The translations under genes were made by a program, and so were the position numbers. From NCBI RefSeq assembly GCF_013410655.1, contig NZ_JACCFP010000001.1, forward strand, positions 2,441,501-2,505,500: DNA of 64,000 nt, written 5' to 3'. The DNA is from Nocardioides thalensis (GTDB taxonomy: Bacteria > Actinomycetota > Actinomycetes > Propionibacteriales > Nocardioidaceae). Position 1 is the stretch's first letter; every line of letters begins with the position of its first letter. This document shows, in pieces, positions 30,118 to 38,125 of this stretch. Below the pieces are notes generated by a model. It saw nothing but the letters and a program-made list of their open reading frames with translations. It was not told where the DNA came from and searched no databases.

Positions 30118-31062
30118 TCACACGTGCGGCATGACCTCCGCGGCGACCAGGCGCAGGTGGTCGAGGTCGGACAGGTCGAGCGTCTGGAGGTAGATCCGCT
30201 GGGCGCCCAGCCCGGCGTACGCGCGGATCTTCTCCACCGCCTCGTCGGGCGTGCCAGCCACCCCGTTGACGCGCAGCTCGTCGACCTCGCGGCCGATCGC
30301 GGCGGCCCGGCGGGCAACCTCGGCCTCGTCGGACCCCACGCACAGCACCAGCGCGTTGGACCACACCAGCGAGCCGGGGTCGCGGCCGATGTCCTCGGCC
30401 GCGGCGCGGACCCGGTCGAACTGGGTCTTGGTCGTGTCGAGGTCGACGAAAGGCAGGTTGAACTCGTCGGCGTAGCGGGCTGCGAGCGCGGGCGTCTTCC
30501 GCGCGCCCACGCCGCCGATGATCACCGGCGGGCCGCCGGCGTGGCCGTCACGCTGGGCGGGCTTCGGGAGCGCCGGCGAGTCGGCGAGCTGGTAGTGGGT
30601 GCCGGCGAAGTCGTAGGTCTCCCCCACCGGCGTGCGCCACAGGCCGGTGATGAGCTCGAGCTGCTCGGCGTAGCGCTCGAACCGCTCCTTCGTCGACGGG
30701 AACGGGATGCCGTACGCCGTGTGCTCGGCGTTGAACCAGCCGGCGCCGATCCCGACCTCGAGGCGCCCGCCGCTCATCGCGTCGACCTGCGCGGCCTGGA
30801 TGGCCAGCACGCCGGGGTGGCGGAAGGTGGCGCTGGTCATCAGCGTCCCGAGCCGGATCGTGCTGGTTTCCCGAGCCAGCCCGGCCAGCGTGGTCCACGC
30901 GTCGGTGGAGCCGGGCAGCCCGTCGCCGCCCATCGTCAGGTAGTGGTCGGAGCGGAAGAACGCCCCGAAGCCGAGCTCCTCGGCCGTGCGGGCGACCTCG
31001 AGGAGGTCGTCGTAGGAGGCGCCCTGCTGGGGCTCGGTGAACACCCGGAGCTCTACGGTCAT
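30118..31062 (-). CDS. LLM-class (luciferase-like) F420-dependent oxidoreductase
   Basis: A 314-residue TIM-barrel protein of the luciferase-like monooxygenase superfamily. Visible family features are the opening with FTEPQQGASYDDLLEVARTA, the RSDHYL stretch (about 37-42), RLGTLMTSATFRHPG and GRLEVGIGAGW (about 100-110). Actinobacterial members usually use coenzyme F420 rather than FMN; substrates are seldom known and cannot be inferred here. CAGGCT plus 6 nt precedes the ATG, so it is probably leaderless and transcribed separately from dfrA upstream of it. Confidence 0.85.
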   Translation of the reverse strand: MTVELRVFTEPQQGASYDDLLEVARTAEELGFGAFFRSDHYLTMGGDGLPGSTDAWTTLAGLARETSTIRLGTLMTSATFRHPGVLAIQAAQVDAMSGGRLEVGIGAGWFNAEHTAYGIPFPSTKERFERYAEQLELITGLWRTPVGETYDFAGTHYQLADSPALPKPAQRDGHAGGPPVIIGGVGARKTPALAARYADEFNLPFVDLDTTKTQFDRVRAAAEDIGRDPGSLVWSNALVLCVGSDEAEVARRAAAIGREVDELRVNGVAGTPDEAVEKIRAYAGLGAQRIYLQTLDLSDLDHLRLVAAEVMPHV

Positions 31063-31104
31063 GGGCCCAGCCTGCCAGCCCGGTCCCAGCCCGCCGGTCG
31101 ACGG

Positions 31105-31620
31105 TCAGCCGCAGGCGAAGACGCGCTCCCAGGTGACGATCGTGAAGCCGTCGCGGGGGTCGCGGGAGACCTCGCGCCAGCGCTTGCCCTCGAACGGTGG
31201 GTAGCGGGTGTCGCCCTCGGGGCTCAGCGGGACCTCGCTGATCACCTGCACGTCGGCGTACGGCATCGCCGCGGCGTAGACCGCGGCGCCGCCCCCGATC
31301 ATGACCTGGCGGTCGGCGGGCTGGCCGTCGAGCAGCCGGTCGGCGAGCTCCAGGGCCTCGGTGATCGAGTGCGCGACGTGGACGCCCTCGTCGGCCCAGT
31401 CGGGGTTGGAGGTCAGCACGATCGTGGTGCGGCCGGGCAGAGGGCGGCCGATCCCCTCGTGGGTCGTGCGGCCCATCACCAGCACGTGGCCCATCGTCGT
31501 CTGCTTGAAGTGCGCGAAGTCCTCGGGCAGGTGCCAGGGGATGTCGGCGTCGGCGCCGATCACGCCGTTCTCCGCCACGGCGGCCACCATCGTGACGCGC
31601 CGGCCCGCCGGGGTGCTCAT
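31105..31620 (-). CDS. folA: Dihydrofolate reductase
   Basis: Regenerates tetrahydrofolate from the dihydrofolate made by ThyA. The 171-residue protein has [20 protein letters not shown] (the Met20-type loop and substrate site, with the acidic residue Glu/Asp in LPEDFAHFK), VMGRTTHEG for the NADPH site, and MIGGGAAVY. The ATG overlaps the thyA stop as ATGA, so thyA and folA form a tight operon and work as one cycle. In M. tuberculosis the same pair is Rv2764c-Rv2763c. Confidence 0.95.
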   Translation of the reverse strand: MSTPAGRRVTMVAAVAENGVIGADADIPWHLPEDFAHFKQTTMGHVLVMGRTTHEGIGRPLPGRTTIVLTSNPDWADEGVHVAHSITEALELADRLLDGQPADRQVMIGGGAAVYAAAMPYADVQVISEVPLSPEGDTRYPPFEGKRWREVSRDPRDGFTIVTWERVFACG

Positions 31621-32411
31621 ACCGCGATCGGGGCCTTGATCGCCGGGTGCGGGTCGTAGCCCTCGACGCCGATGTCCTCGAGGTCGAAGCCGTCGATCTC
31701 GGTGATGGCCGGGTTGAGGACGAGCGTCGGCAGCGCGCGGGGGTCGCGGCCGAGCTGGAGGTGGGCCTGCTCGAGGTGGTTGGAGTAGAGATGTGCGTCG
31801 CCGAGCGTGTGCACGAACTCCGCCACCTGGAGACCGGTCACCTGGGCGACCATGTGCGTCAGCAGCGCGTAGGACGCGATGTTGAACGGCACGCCGAGGA
31901 ACACGTCGGCGCTGCGCTGGTAGAGCTGGCACGAGAGCCGGCCTTCGGCGACGTAGAACTGGAACAGCGAGTGGCACGGCGGCAGCGCCATGTTGTCGAC
32001 CTCGGCCGGGTTCCAGGCGCTGATGATGTGGCGCCGGCTGTCGGGGTTGGCGCGGATCTGGTCGATCACCTGGGCCAGCTGGTCGATGTGGCGCCCGTCG
32101 GGGGCGGGCCACGAGCGCCACTGGGCCCCGTAGACCGGGCCGAGGTCGCCGTTCTCGTCGGCCCACTCGTCCCAGATGGTGATGCCGCGGTCCTGGAGCC
32201 ACTTGACGTTGGTGTCGCCGCGCAGGAACCACAGCAGCTCGCCGAACACCGAGCGGGTGTGGATCTTCTTGGTCGTCACGAGCGGGAAGCCGGCGGTCAG
32301 GTCGAACCTCATCTGGTGGCCGAAGACGCTCAGCGTGCCGGTGCCGGTGCGGTCGCCCTTCTCCACCCCCTCGTCGAGGATGCGCTGGAGGAGATCGAGG
32401 TAGGCCTGCAC
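31617..32411 (-). CDS. thyA: Thymidylate synthase ThyA
   Basis: Makes dTMP from dUMP with methylene-tetrahydrofolate. The 264 residues match E. coli ThyA in length. The catalytic cysteine is Cys146 in [10 protein letters not shown], and the family motifs [10 protein letters not shown] and the substrate-binding stretch from QRSADVFLG through PFNIASYA are intact. The GTG start is preceded by TAGGCT and 7 nt, with no ribosome binding site. The -10 box uses the stop codon of the upstream phzF gene. Confidence 0.96.
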   Translation of the reverse strand: MQAYLDLLQRILDEGVEKGDRTGTGTLSVFGHQMRFDLTAGFPLVTTKKIHTRSVFGELLWFLRGDTNVKWLQDRGITIWDEWADENGDLGPVYGAQWRSWPAPDGRHIDQLAQVIDQIRANPDSRRHIISAWNPAEVDNMALPPCHSLFQFYVAEGRLSCQLYQRSADVFLGVPFNIASYALLTHMVAQVTGLQVAEFVHTLGDAHLYSNHLEQAHLQLGRDPRALPTLVLNPAITEIDGFDLEDIGVEGYDPHPAIKAPIAV

Positions 32412-32418
32412 GAGCCCG

Positions 32419-32424
32419 AGCCTA
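32419..32424 (-). promoter_or_regulatory. Leaderless promoter -10 box of thyA, built on the phzF stop codon
   Basis: TAGGCT on the minus strand is followed by 7 nt and the thyA GTG. Its first three bases are the TAG stop of phzF, so the promoter lies at the very end of the upstream gene. Confidence 0.55.
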
Positions 32425-33260
32425 GTCGCCGACGTCGACGGTGCCGGTGACCGTCAGCCGGGTGTCACCGCCGACCCAGATCGTGCCGTCGTCGTCGGTG
32501 TCGACGTGCACCCGGCCGGCACGGCCGATGGCCGTCCCCTGGCGGGCGACGTACGACGCCGGCAGCGTGCCGTTGCCGGTGAGCCACTGGGCGATGCCGG
32601 CGTTGAGGCTGCCGGTCACCGGGTCCTCGACGACGCCGTGCCCAGGCACAGCGCCCGCACCTCCACGGTCGCCTCGGAGCCCGGCGGGTGCGACCCGACG
32701 AGACCGATGTCGAGGTCGCCGAACGCCATCAGGTCGGGCTCGACGGCGAGCACGGCGTCCGCGTCGCGCATCAGCACCGAGACCCAGCCCGGCCCGTTGT
32801 CGGTCCACGCCGCGTCGACGATGTCGTCGCGGCCGATCCGCAGTGCCCGGGCGACCCGGTCGAGGTCGGCGTCGGCGACCGGGCCGCTGCGCACCAGCGG
32901 CGGCGCGGCGAACGCGATCCGCTCCGACTGCCGGAGCGCCACCAGTCCGGCGCCGCACTCCTGGACCAGGCGCCCGTCGTCCTTGGGCACGCCGCCGGCC
33001 GCCAGCCACGCGTGCGCCGATCCCAGGGTCGGGTGACCGGCGAACGGCAGCTCGCCGCTGGTCGTGAAGATCCGCAGCCGGTAGTCGGCGGCGGGGTCGG
33101 TCGGCGCCAGCAGGAACGTGGTCTCCGAGAGGTTCGTCCACCGCGCGAACGCGGCCATCTGCTCGTCGGTCAGCCCGTCGGCGTCGTGCACGACCGCGAC
33201 CGGGTTCCCGAGCAGCGGCCGGTCGCTGAAGACGTCGACCTGGCTGAAACGACGGGCCAT
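32422..33260 (-). pseudogene. PhzF-family isomerase, disrupted by a -1 frameshift
   Basis: The first part (from ATG 33260) is a normal PhzF-like N terminus: SQVDVFSDRPLLGNPVAV, the catalytic-Glu motif in NLSETTFLL and FTTSGELPFAGHPTLGSAH. It then runs to EVRAL near 32652 and hits a stop soon after at 32616. The missing C-terminal half (VVEDPVTGSLNAGIAQWL and onward to 32422) is intact in another frame. Adding one base near 32645-32647, where CC may have been CCC on the coding strand, rejoins the frames as EVRAL-x-PGHGVVEDPVTG, the family consensus. This is either a recent inactivating deletion or a sequencing error. Both halves otherwise look under selection. The substrate is unknown. Confidence 0.85.
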
Positions 33261-33262
33261 CG

Positions 33263-33532
33263 TCAGCCGGCCGACAGCGGCATCGGGCCGTAGACGACGC
33301 GGTCGACCTCGAGCAGGGTCACGGCGGTGACGCCGGCCTCCAGCAGCGGCGGCCACGTCTCGCCGATCCACGACTCGGCGTCGGCCTGCGACGCGAAGCG
33401 GCGGTCGCCGTACTCCTCGTGGACCTCGTCGGGAAGTGCGACCTCGGCGCCGGAGGCGTCCTCGAGGCGCCACCACCACGGGCGCTCGGCCGGCGACGGC
33501 GGGCGGAACATCGGGGGCTGGTCGGGCAACAC
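33263..33532 (-). CDS. Small conserved-looking hypothetical protein
   Basis: An 89-residue acidic protein with an N-terminal PWWWRLEDASG patch and no membrane segment; I do not recognise a named family. It is placed 1 nt after the gcvT stop and 2 nt before the phzF start, so gcvT, this gene and phzF look like one transcript. The GTG at 33532 has GGGAGG upstream within the end of gcvT; a Met codon at 33511 is an alternative start. Codon use matches its neighbours. Confidence 0.75.
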   Translation of the reverse strand: MLPDQPPMFRPPSPAERPWWWRLEDASGAEVALPDEVHEEYGDRRFASQADAESWIGETWPPLLEAGVTAVTLLEVDRVVYGPMPLSAG

Positions 33533-33533
33533 G

Positions 33534-34655
33534 TCAGGCCTCCCGCACGGACGGGTCGACGAACGGCGGCTTGACGATCTTGAAGACCTCGCGCCGGCCG
33601 CGGACGTCGACGCTGACCTCGGCGTCGTCGGCGACCACGCTCGCGACGAGCGCCAGCGCGATGCCCTTCTTCAGCGTCGGCGAGAAGGTGCCGGAGGTGA
33701 CCTCGCCCAGCAGCACGTCGGGGACCAGGGAGATGCCCATGTGCGGGCGCGGGATCGCCCGTCCGGTCGCCACCAGCCCGACGAGCTTGCGGCGGGCGCC
33801 CTTCTCCTTCTCGGCGAGCACCACGTCGCGGCCCCAGAACTCGGGCTTCTTCCAGCCGACCGCCCAGCCGAGGCGGGCCTCGTTGGGCGTGGTCTCGGGC
33901 GAGATGTCCTGGCCGTGCAGCGGATAGCCCATCTCGGTGCGCAGGGTGTCGCGCGCGCCGAGGCCCGCCGGCGTGATGTCGTACGGCGCGCCGGCGCTCA
34001 TGAGCGCGTCCCACAGCTGCGGCGCCACCGACGACGGGGCGATCAGCTCGTAGCCGCGCTCACCGGTGTAGCCGGTGCGGCAGACGACGACCGTCGCGCC
34101 CTCGAACGGCGCCTCGACGAACGTCAGGTAGTCGTGGCCGACCGGGAAGCCGGCGCCCGCGACGACCTCGTCGGACGTGGAGCCCTGCACCGCCAGCACG
34201 ACGTAGTCCTCGTGCTGGTTGACGACCTCGACGCCGTCGGGGGCGGCCGCGCTCAGCCGCTTGAACACCTCGGCGTTGTTGGCGGCGTTGGGCACGAGCA
34301 GCACGTGCTCGTCGTCGCGGTAGTAGCTGAAGATGTCGTCGACGATGCCGCCGGTCTCCTGGTCGAGGCACAGCGTGTACTGCGCCCGGCCGGGACCGAT
34401 GCGCCCGAGGTCGTTGCTCAGGGTCGCGTTGACGAACCCGACCGCGCCCGGGCCGCGGACGACGATCTTGCCGAGGTGGCTGACGTCGAAGATGCCGACG
34501 CCGGTGCGCACGGCGGTGTGCTCCTTGACGACGCCGGTCGAGTACTCCAGCGGCATCAGCCACCCGCCGAACTCGGCGAACTTCGCCCCGAGCGCCTCGT
34601 GGCGGTCGTGCAGCGGCGAGCGGAGCAGATCAGTGGGAGGAGATGCGTCGGCCAT
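33534..34655 (-). CDS. gcvT: Aminomethyltransferase, glycine cleavage T protein
   Basis: Transfers the methylene group from lipoyl-bound aminomethyl to tetrahydrofolate, making methylene-THF. The 373-residue protein shows the typical SPLHDRHEALGAKFAEFGGW start, GIFDVSHLGK, RTGYTGERGYE and GLGARDTLRTEMGYPLHGQD. The ATG at 34655 (MADASPPTDLL) was chosen; it lacks a ribosome binding site but has TAGATT 7 nt upstream. It is divergent from pepA with only 25 nt between the start codons. It depends on lipoylated H protein, fitting the lipB/lipA and lpdA genes nearby. Confidence 0.95.
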   Translation of the reverse strand: MADASPPTDLLRSPLHDRHEALGAKFAEFGGWLMPLEYSTGVVKEHTAVRTGVGIFDVSHLGKIVVRGPGAVGFVNATLSNDLGRIGPGRAQYTLCLDQETGGIVDDIFSYYRDDEHVLLVPNAANNAEVFKRLSAAAPDGVEVVNQHEDYVVLAVQGSTSDEVVAGAGFPVGHDYLTFVEAPFEGATVVVCRTGYTGERGYELIAPSSVAPQLWDALMSAGAPYDITPAGLGARDTLRTEMGYPLHGQDISPETTPNEARLGWAVGWKKPEFWGRDVVLAEKEKGARRKLVGLVATGRAIPRPHMGISLVPDVLLGEVTSGTFSPTLKKGIALALVASVVADDAEVSVDVRGRREVFKIVKPPFVDPSVREA

Positions 34656-34662
34656 GCGGCGG

Positions 34663-34668
34663 AATCTA
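34663..34668 (-). promoter_or_regulatory. Leaderless promoter -10 box of gcvT
   Basis: TAGATT on the minus strand, 7 nt before the gcvT ATG. It directly abuts the -10 box of pepA on the other strand. Confidence 0.6.
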
Positions 34669-34674
34669 TATCCT
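34669..34674 (+). promoter_or_regulatory. Leaderless promoter -10 box of pepA
   Basis: TATCCT, 6 nt before the pepA GTG, with no ribosome binding site. Its -35 region falls inside the first codons of gcvT. Confidence 0.6.
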
Positions 34675-34680
34675 GCGCCG

Positions 34681-36201
34681 GTGACGTCGTACACCCTCCG
34701 GAACGCCAGCCCGGCCAAGACCAAGGCCGAGGCGGTGGTCGTCGGGGTGGTGCCGGCCGACGACGGCGCCGCGGGTGGCGCCGGCCTCGCGGCCGGCGGC
34801 GAGGACGTCGCGAAGGCCTACGGCCGCAAGCTCCGCGGCCTGCTCGCGACGCTCGGCGTGACCGGTCGCGCCGGCGAGGTGGTCAAGGTCCCCACCGGCG
34901 GCACCATCGGGTCGCCGCTCCTCGTGCTGGTCGGCCTCGGCGCCGACCCCGGCCCGGCCGACGTACGACGCGCCGCGGGCAACGCCGCCCGGGCCGTCAC
35001 GAACGCCGCGAGTGTCGCCCTCGCGCTGCCCGCCGACACCCCGGACCTGGTGCGCGCGGTGGTCGAGGGCTACCGGCTCGGCGGCTACACGTTCACGACG
35101 TACAAGTCCCGCACCAGCGACACCCGGTCGGCCGAGGTCGTCGTCCTCAGCGGCGGTGCCCGCCGGAAGGAGATGGCAGCGGCTCTCGAGCAGGCCGGCG
35201 TCGTGGTCGACGCCGTCGCGGCGACCCGCGACTGGGTCAACACGCCGCCGGGCGACCTGACCCCGCCCGCCCTCGCCGAGGCGGTCGAGACGGCGGTCGC
35301 GGCGACCAACAAGGAGCTGAAGGGCCGCGGCAAGGTCAAGGTCGAGGTGCTCGACGAGGTACGGCTGGCCGAGCTCGGCTGTGGCGGCATCCTCGCCGTC
35401 GGGGCGGGTTCCGCCGCGCCGCCGCGGCTGGTCGAGCTGACCTACTCCCCCAAGCACGCGACCACCCACCTGGCCCTGGTGGGCAAGGGCATCACGTTCG
35501 ACTCGGGCGGGCTCTCGATCAAGCCGGCCAACAGCATGCCGACCATGAAGGAGGACATGGCCGGCGCGGCGGCCGTCGTCCAGGCGACGCTCGCGATCGC
35601 CCGGCTCGGGCTGCCGATCCGGATCTCGGCGTTCGCCGCCCTGGCCGAGAACATGGTCGGCGGCGGGTCGATGCGCCCCGGCGACGTGCTCACGACCTAC
35701 ACCGGCACGACGGTCGAGGTGCTCAACACCGACGCCGAGGGCCGGCTGGTCCTCGTCGACGCGATGGGGCTGGCCGTCGAGCGCGAGCCGGACCTGATGG
35801 TCGACGTCGCGACGCTCACCGGTCACATGGTCGTCGCGCTCGGCGACCGGCTCGCCGGAGTGATGGGCAGCGACGAGGTCGTCAGCCAGCTGCTGGCGGC
35901 GGCCGAGGCCGCCGGCGAGGACGCCTGGCCGATGCCGATCCCGGACTACATGGACGAGCGCATCCGCTCCAGCAAGGTCGCCGACCTCGCGCAGCACGAC
36001 CTGATCCGGTGGGGCGGCGGGCTGTTCGCCGCCGCGTTCCTGCGGGAGTTCACCGGCGGCCTGCCCTGGGGCCACCTGGACATCGCCGGCCCGACTTTCA
36101 ACAAGGGGGGCCCGTCGGGCCACTGGACCTCGGGGGCGACCGGCTACGGCGTCGCGACGCTCGTGGAGCTCTGCCGCGCGCTGGCGGCCGACGGCTCCTA
36201 G
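34681..36201 (+). CDS. pepA: Leucyl aminopeptidase (M17)
   Basis: A cytosolic two-metal aminopeptidase of 506 residues. The family signature NTDAEGRLVL (about 350) and the metal/substrate residues in GKGITFDSGGLSIKP (about 265) and MKEDMAGAAAV are present. The GTG at 34681 was chosen for the leaderless -10 six nt upstream; an ATG at 34654 is possible but would overlap the gcvT start. Its TAG stop shares the CTAG tetranucleotide with the stop of the convergent gene. pepA next to gcvT and near dlaT/sucB is the order found in mycobacteria. Confidence 0.94.
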   Translation: MTSYTLRNASPAKTKAEAVVVGVVPADDGAAGGAGLAAGGEDVAKAYGRKLRGLLATLGVTGRAGEVVKVPTGGTIGSPLLVLVGLGADPGPADVRRAAGNAARAVTNAASVALALPADTPDLVRAVVEGYRLGGYTFTTYKSRTSDTRSAEVVVLSGGARRKEMAAALEQAGVVVDAVAATRDWVNTPPGDLTPPALAEAVETAVAATNKELKGRGKVKVEVLDEVRLAELGCGGILAVGAGSAAPPRLVELTYSPKHATTHLALVGKGITFDSGGLSIKPANSMPTMKEDMAGAAAVVQATLAIARLGLPIRISAFAALAENMVGGGSMRPGDVLTTYTGTTVEVLNTDAEGRLVLVDAMGLAVEREPDLMVDVATLTGHMVVALGDRLAGVMGSDEVVSQLLAAAEAAGEDAWPMPIPDYMDERIRSSKVADLAQHDLIRWGGGLFAAAFLREFTGGLPWGHLDIAGPTFNKGGPSGHWTSGATGYGVATLVELCRALAADGS

Positions 36202-36596
36202 GACTCGTCGCGCGGCTCGTACTGCTGGTAGTCGGCCGCCTTCTGCTGCTTGCGCATCCGGGAGTTGTAGTCGCGCATCCGCTGCGGCACGCCGACGACG
36301 GCGGCGTCGTACGACGGGACCTGGTGGCGGTTGCAGAAGTCGTGGGCCCACCTGACCGACGGCACCCGGCGGCGGGTCCACTCGCCGTCGTGGGCGACGA
36401 GGAGGAGGGTGACGTCGCTGACCGCCGTGCGCGGCTCGACGAACCCCTCGACCCCGCGGCGGGCACCGACCCACTCGTGCAGGTGCTGCTCGTCGGCCTT
36501 GTCGGCGGCGCGGACACGGGTCGACCCGGTGCGCGCGGCGTCCTTCGCCGGCGCCCTCATCCTCGTGCCCCGGCGGAACCGGTCCCACAACGCCAT
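36198..36596 (-). CDS. Hypothetical basic protein, actinobacterial
   Basis: A 132-residue, Arg-rich protein with no membrane helix or known motif. The N-terminal third is basic and probably unstructured; the middle (SDVTLLLVAHDGEWTRRRVP, then VRWAHDFCNRHQVPSYDAAVVG) reads like a folded alpha/beta core, and the tail is Lys/Gln-rich. CAAACT plus 7 nt precedes the ATG, so it may be leaderless. Its stop overlaps the pepA stop. Small proteins of this kind often sit beside pepA in related genomes, but I cannot assign a function. Confidence 0.75.
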   Translation of the reverse strand: MALWDRFRRGTRMRAPAKDAARTGSTRVRAADKADEQHLHEWVGARRGVEGFVEPRTAVSDVTLLLVAHDGEWTRRRVPSVRWAHDFCNRHQVPSYDAAVVGVPQRMRDYNSRMRKQQKAADYQQYEPRDES

Positions 36597-36639
36597 GGGC
36601 CCAAGTTTGCCCCATCGGCCACAGCAGCACCCCGAGATC

Positions 36640-36655
36640 GCTACCGATCGGTAGC
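36640..36655. promoter_or_regulatory. Perfect 16-bp palindrome, probable operator upstream of lpdA
   Basis: GCTACCGATCGGTAGC is its own reverse complement. CTACCG/CGGTAG arms are a frequent form of TetR-family operators. It lies 47 nt before the lpdA GTG, over the expected -35 region, and 44 nt before the divergent hypothetical gene. Confidence 0.5.
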
Positions 36656-36701
36656 CGAGGTCGTTGCGGCGCGTGCCCGGTGTGATGCAAGGATGGGGCC
36701 C

Positions 36702-38081
36702 GTGGTCGACGTGGTGATCCTCGGAGCGGGATCCGGGGGGTACGCATGTGCTCTGCGCGCGGCGCAGCTCGGCCTCACCGTCACCCTCGTCGAGGCCGAC
36801 CGGCTGGGCGGCACCTGCCTGCACGTGGGATGCATCCCGACCAAGGCGCTGCTGCACGCCGCCGAGGTCGCCGACGCCGCCCGCGAGTCCGAGCAGTACG
36901 GCGTCCGCGCGACCCTCGACGGCATCGACCCCGACCGGGTGGTCGCCTACGCCGACGGTGTGGTGAACAAGCTCCACAAGGGCCTCACCGGCCTGATCAA
37001 GAGCCGCGGCATCACCGTCGTCCAGGGCGCCGGCCGGCTCACCGGCCCGCGCGAGGTGACCGTCGACGGCACCGTCTACCGCGGTGACCACGTCGTGCTC
37101 GCGACCGGCTCCGAGCCCCGCCTGCTGCCCGGCATCGAGGTCGACGGCGAGCGGATCCTGACCTCCGACCACGCGCTGCGACCCGAGCGGCTGCCTGGGT
37201 CGGCCATCGTGCTCGGCGGCGGCGTCATCGGCTGCGAGTTCGCCAGCCTGTGGCGCAGCTTCGGCGTCGAGGTGACGATCGTCGAGGCGCTTTCCCGCCT
37301 GGTCGCGGGCGAGGACGAGGCGTCCTCCGCAGCGCTGCAGCGTGCGTTCCGCAAGCGCGGCATCGACGTGCGCACCGGCGCGGCGGTCGAAGGCGCGAAG
37401 GCGACCGACACCGGGGTCGAGGTGACGCTGGCCGGCGGCGACACGCTCACCTCCGACGTCCTTCTGGTCGCGGTCGGCCGCGGCCCCCGCACCGCAGGAC
37501 TCGGCTACGAGGAGCAGGGCGTCGCGATGGAGCGCGGCTTCGTGCTCACCGACGAGCGCTGCGCGACCAACGTCGAGGGCGTCTGGGCGGTCGGCGACAT
37601 CACGCCCGGCCTCCAGCTGGCCCACCGCGGTTTCCAGCAGGGCATCCTCGTGGCCGAGCACATCGCCGGCCTCGCGCCCCGCCCCATCGACGAGCGCGGC
37701 ATCCCGCGCGTCACCTACAGCCGCCCCGAGGTGGCATCGGTCGGCCTCACCGAGGCCCAGGCCGTCGAGGAGTACGGCGCGGACGCCGTGCAGACCCTCG
37801 TCTACGACCTGGCCGGCAACGGCCGCAGCCAGATTCGCAAGACCCAGGGCAGCGTGAAGCTCGTGCGCCGGCTCGAGGGAGAGGGCGCCGGCCCGGTGGT
37901 CGGGATCCACCTCGTCGGCGACGGCGTCGGCGAGCTCATCGGCGAGGCCCAGCTGATCTACGGCTGGGAGGCCCATCCCGACGACGTGGCTCCCCTGGTC
38001 CACGCACACCCCACGCAGCACGAGGCCCTCGGCGAGGCCCACCTGGCGCTGGCCGGGAAGCCGTTGCACGCCCACAGCTGA
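36702..38081 (+). CDS. lpdA: Dihydrolipoamide dehydrogenase (E3)
   Basis: The flavoprotein that reoxidises dihydrolipoamide in 2-oxoacid dehydrogenase and glycine cleavage complexes. The 459-residue protein has the FAD-binding [12 protein letters not shown] at its start, the redox pair in [13 protein letters not shown], an NAD-binding [10 protein letters not shown], and the C-terminal [12 protein letters not shown] with the catalytic His-Glu. The GTG at 36702 was preferred because AAGGAT plus 7 nt precedes it; ATG 36693 would add three residues but overlaps that -10 box. sucB follows after 44 nt, so E3 and E2 are likely co-transcribed. Confidence 0.93.
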   Translation: MVDVVILGAGSGGYACALRAAQLGLTVTLVEADRLGGTCLHVGCIPTKALLHAAEVADAARESEQYGVRATLDGIDPDRVVAYADGVVNKLHKGLTGLIKSRGITVVQGAGRLTGPREVTVDGTVYRGDHVVLATGSEPRLLPGIEVDGERILTSDHALRPERLPGSAIVLGGGVIGCEFASLWRSFGVEVTIVEALSRLVAGEDEASSAALQRAFRKRGIDVRTGAAVEGAKATDTGVEVTLAGGDTLTSDVLLVAVGRGPRTAGLGYEEQGVAMERGFVLTDERCATNVEGVWAVGDITPGLQLAHRGFQQGILVAEHIAGLAPRPIDERGIPRVTYSRPEVASVGLTEAQAVEEYGADAVQTLVYDLAGNGRSQIRKTQGSVKLVRRLEGEGAGPVVGIHLVGDGVGELIGEAQLIYGWEAHPDDVAPLVHAHPTQHEALGEAHLALAGKPLHAHS

Positions 38082-38125
38082 CCGGCACGAACGAACCGCA
38101 ACCGAGACGAACCGAAGAGGAATCC

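Noticed and set aside
34333..34680. An upstream extension of pepA into gcvT
   Set aside because: It would overlap gcvT antisense by over 300 nt; M17 similarity and the -10 box support the GTG at 34681.
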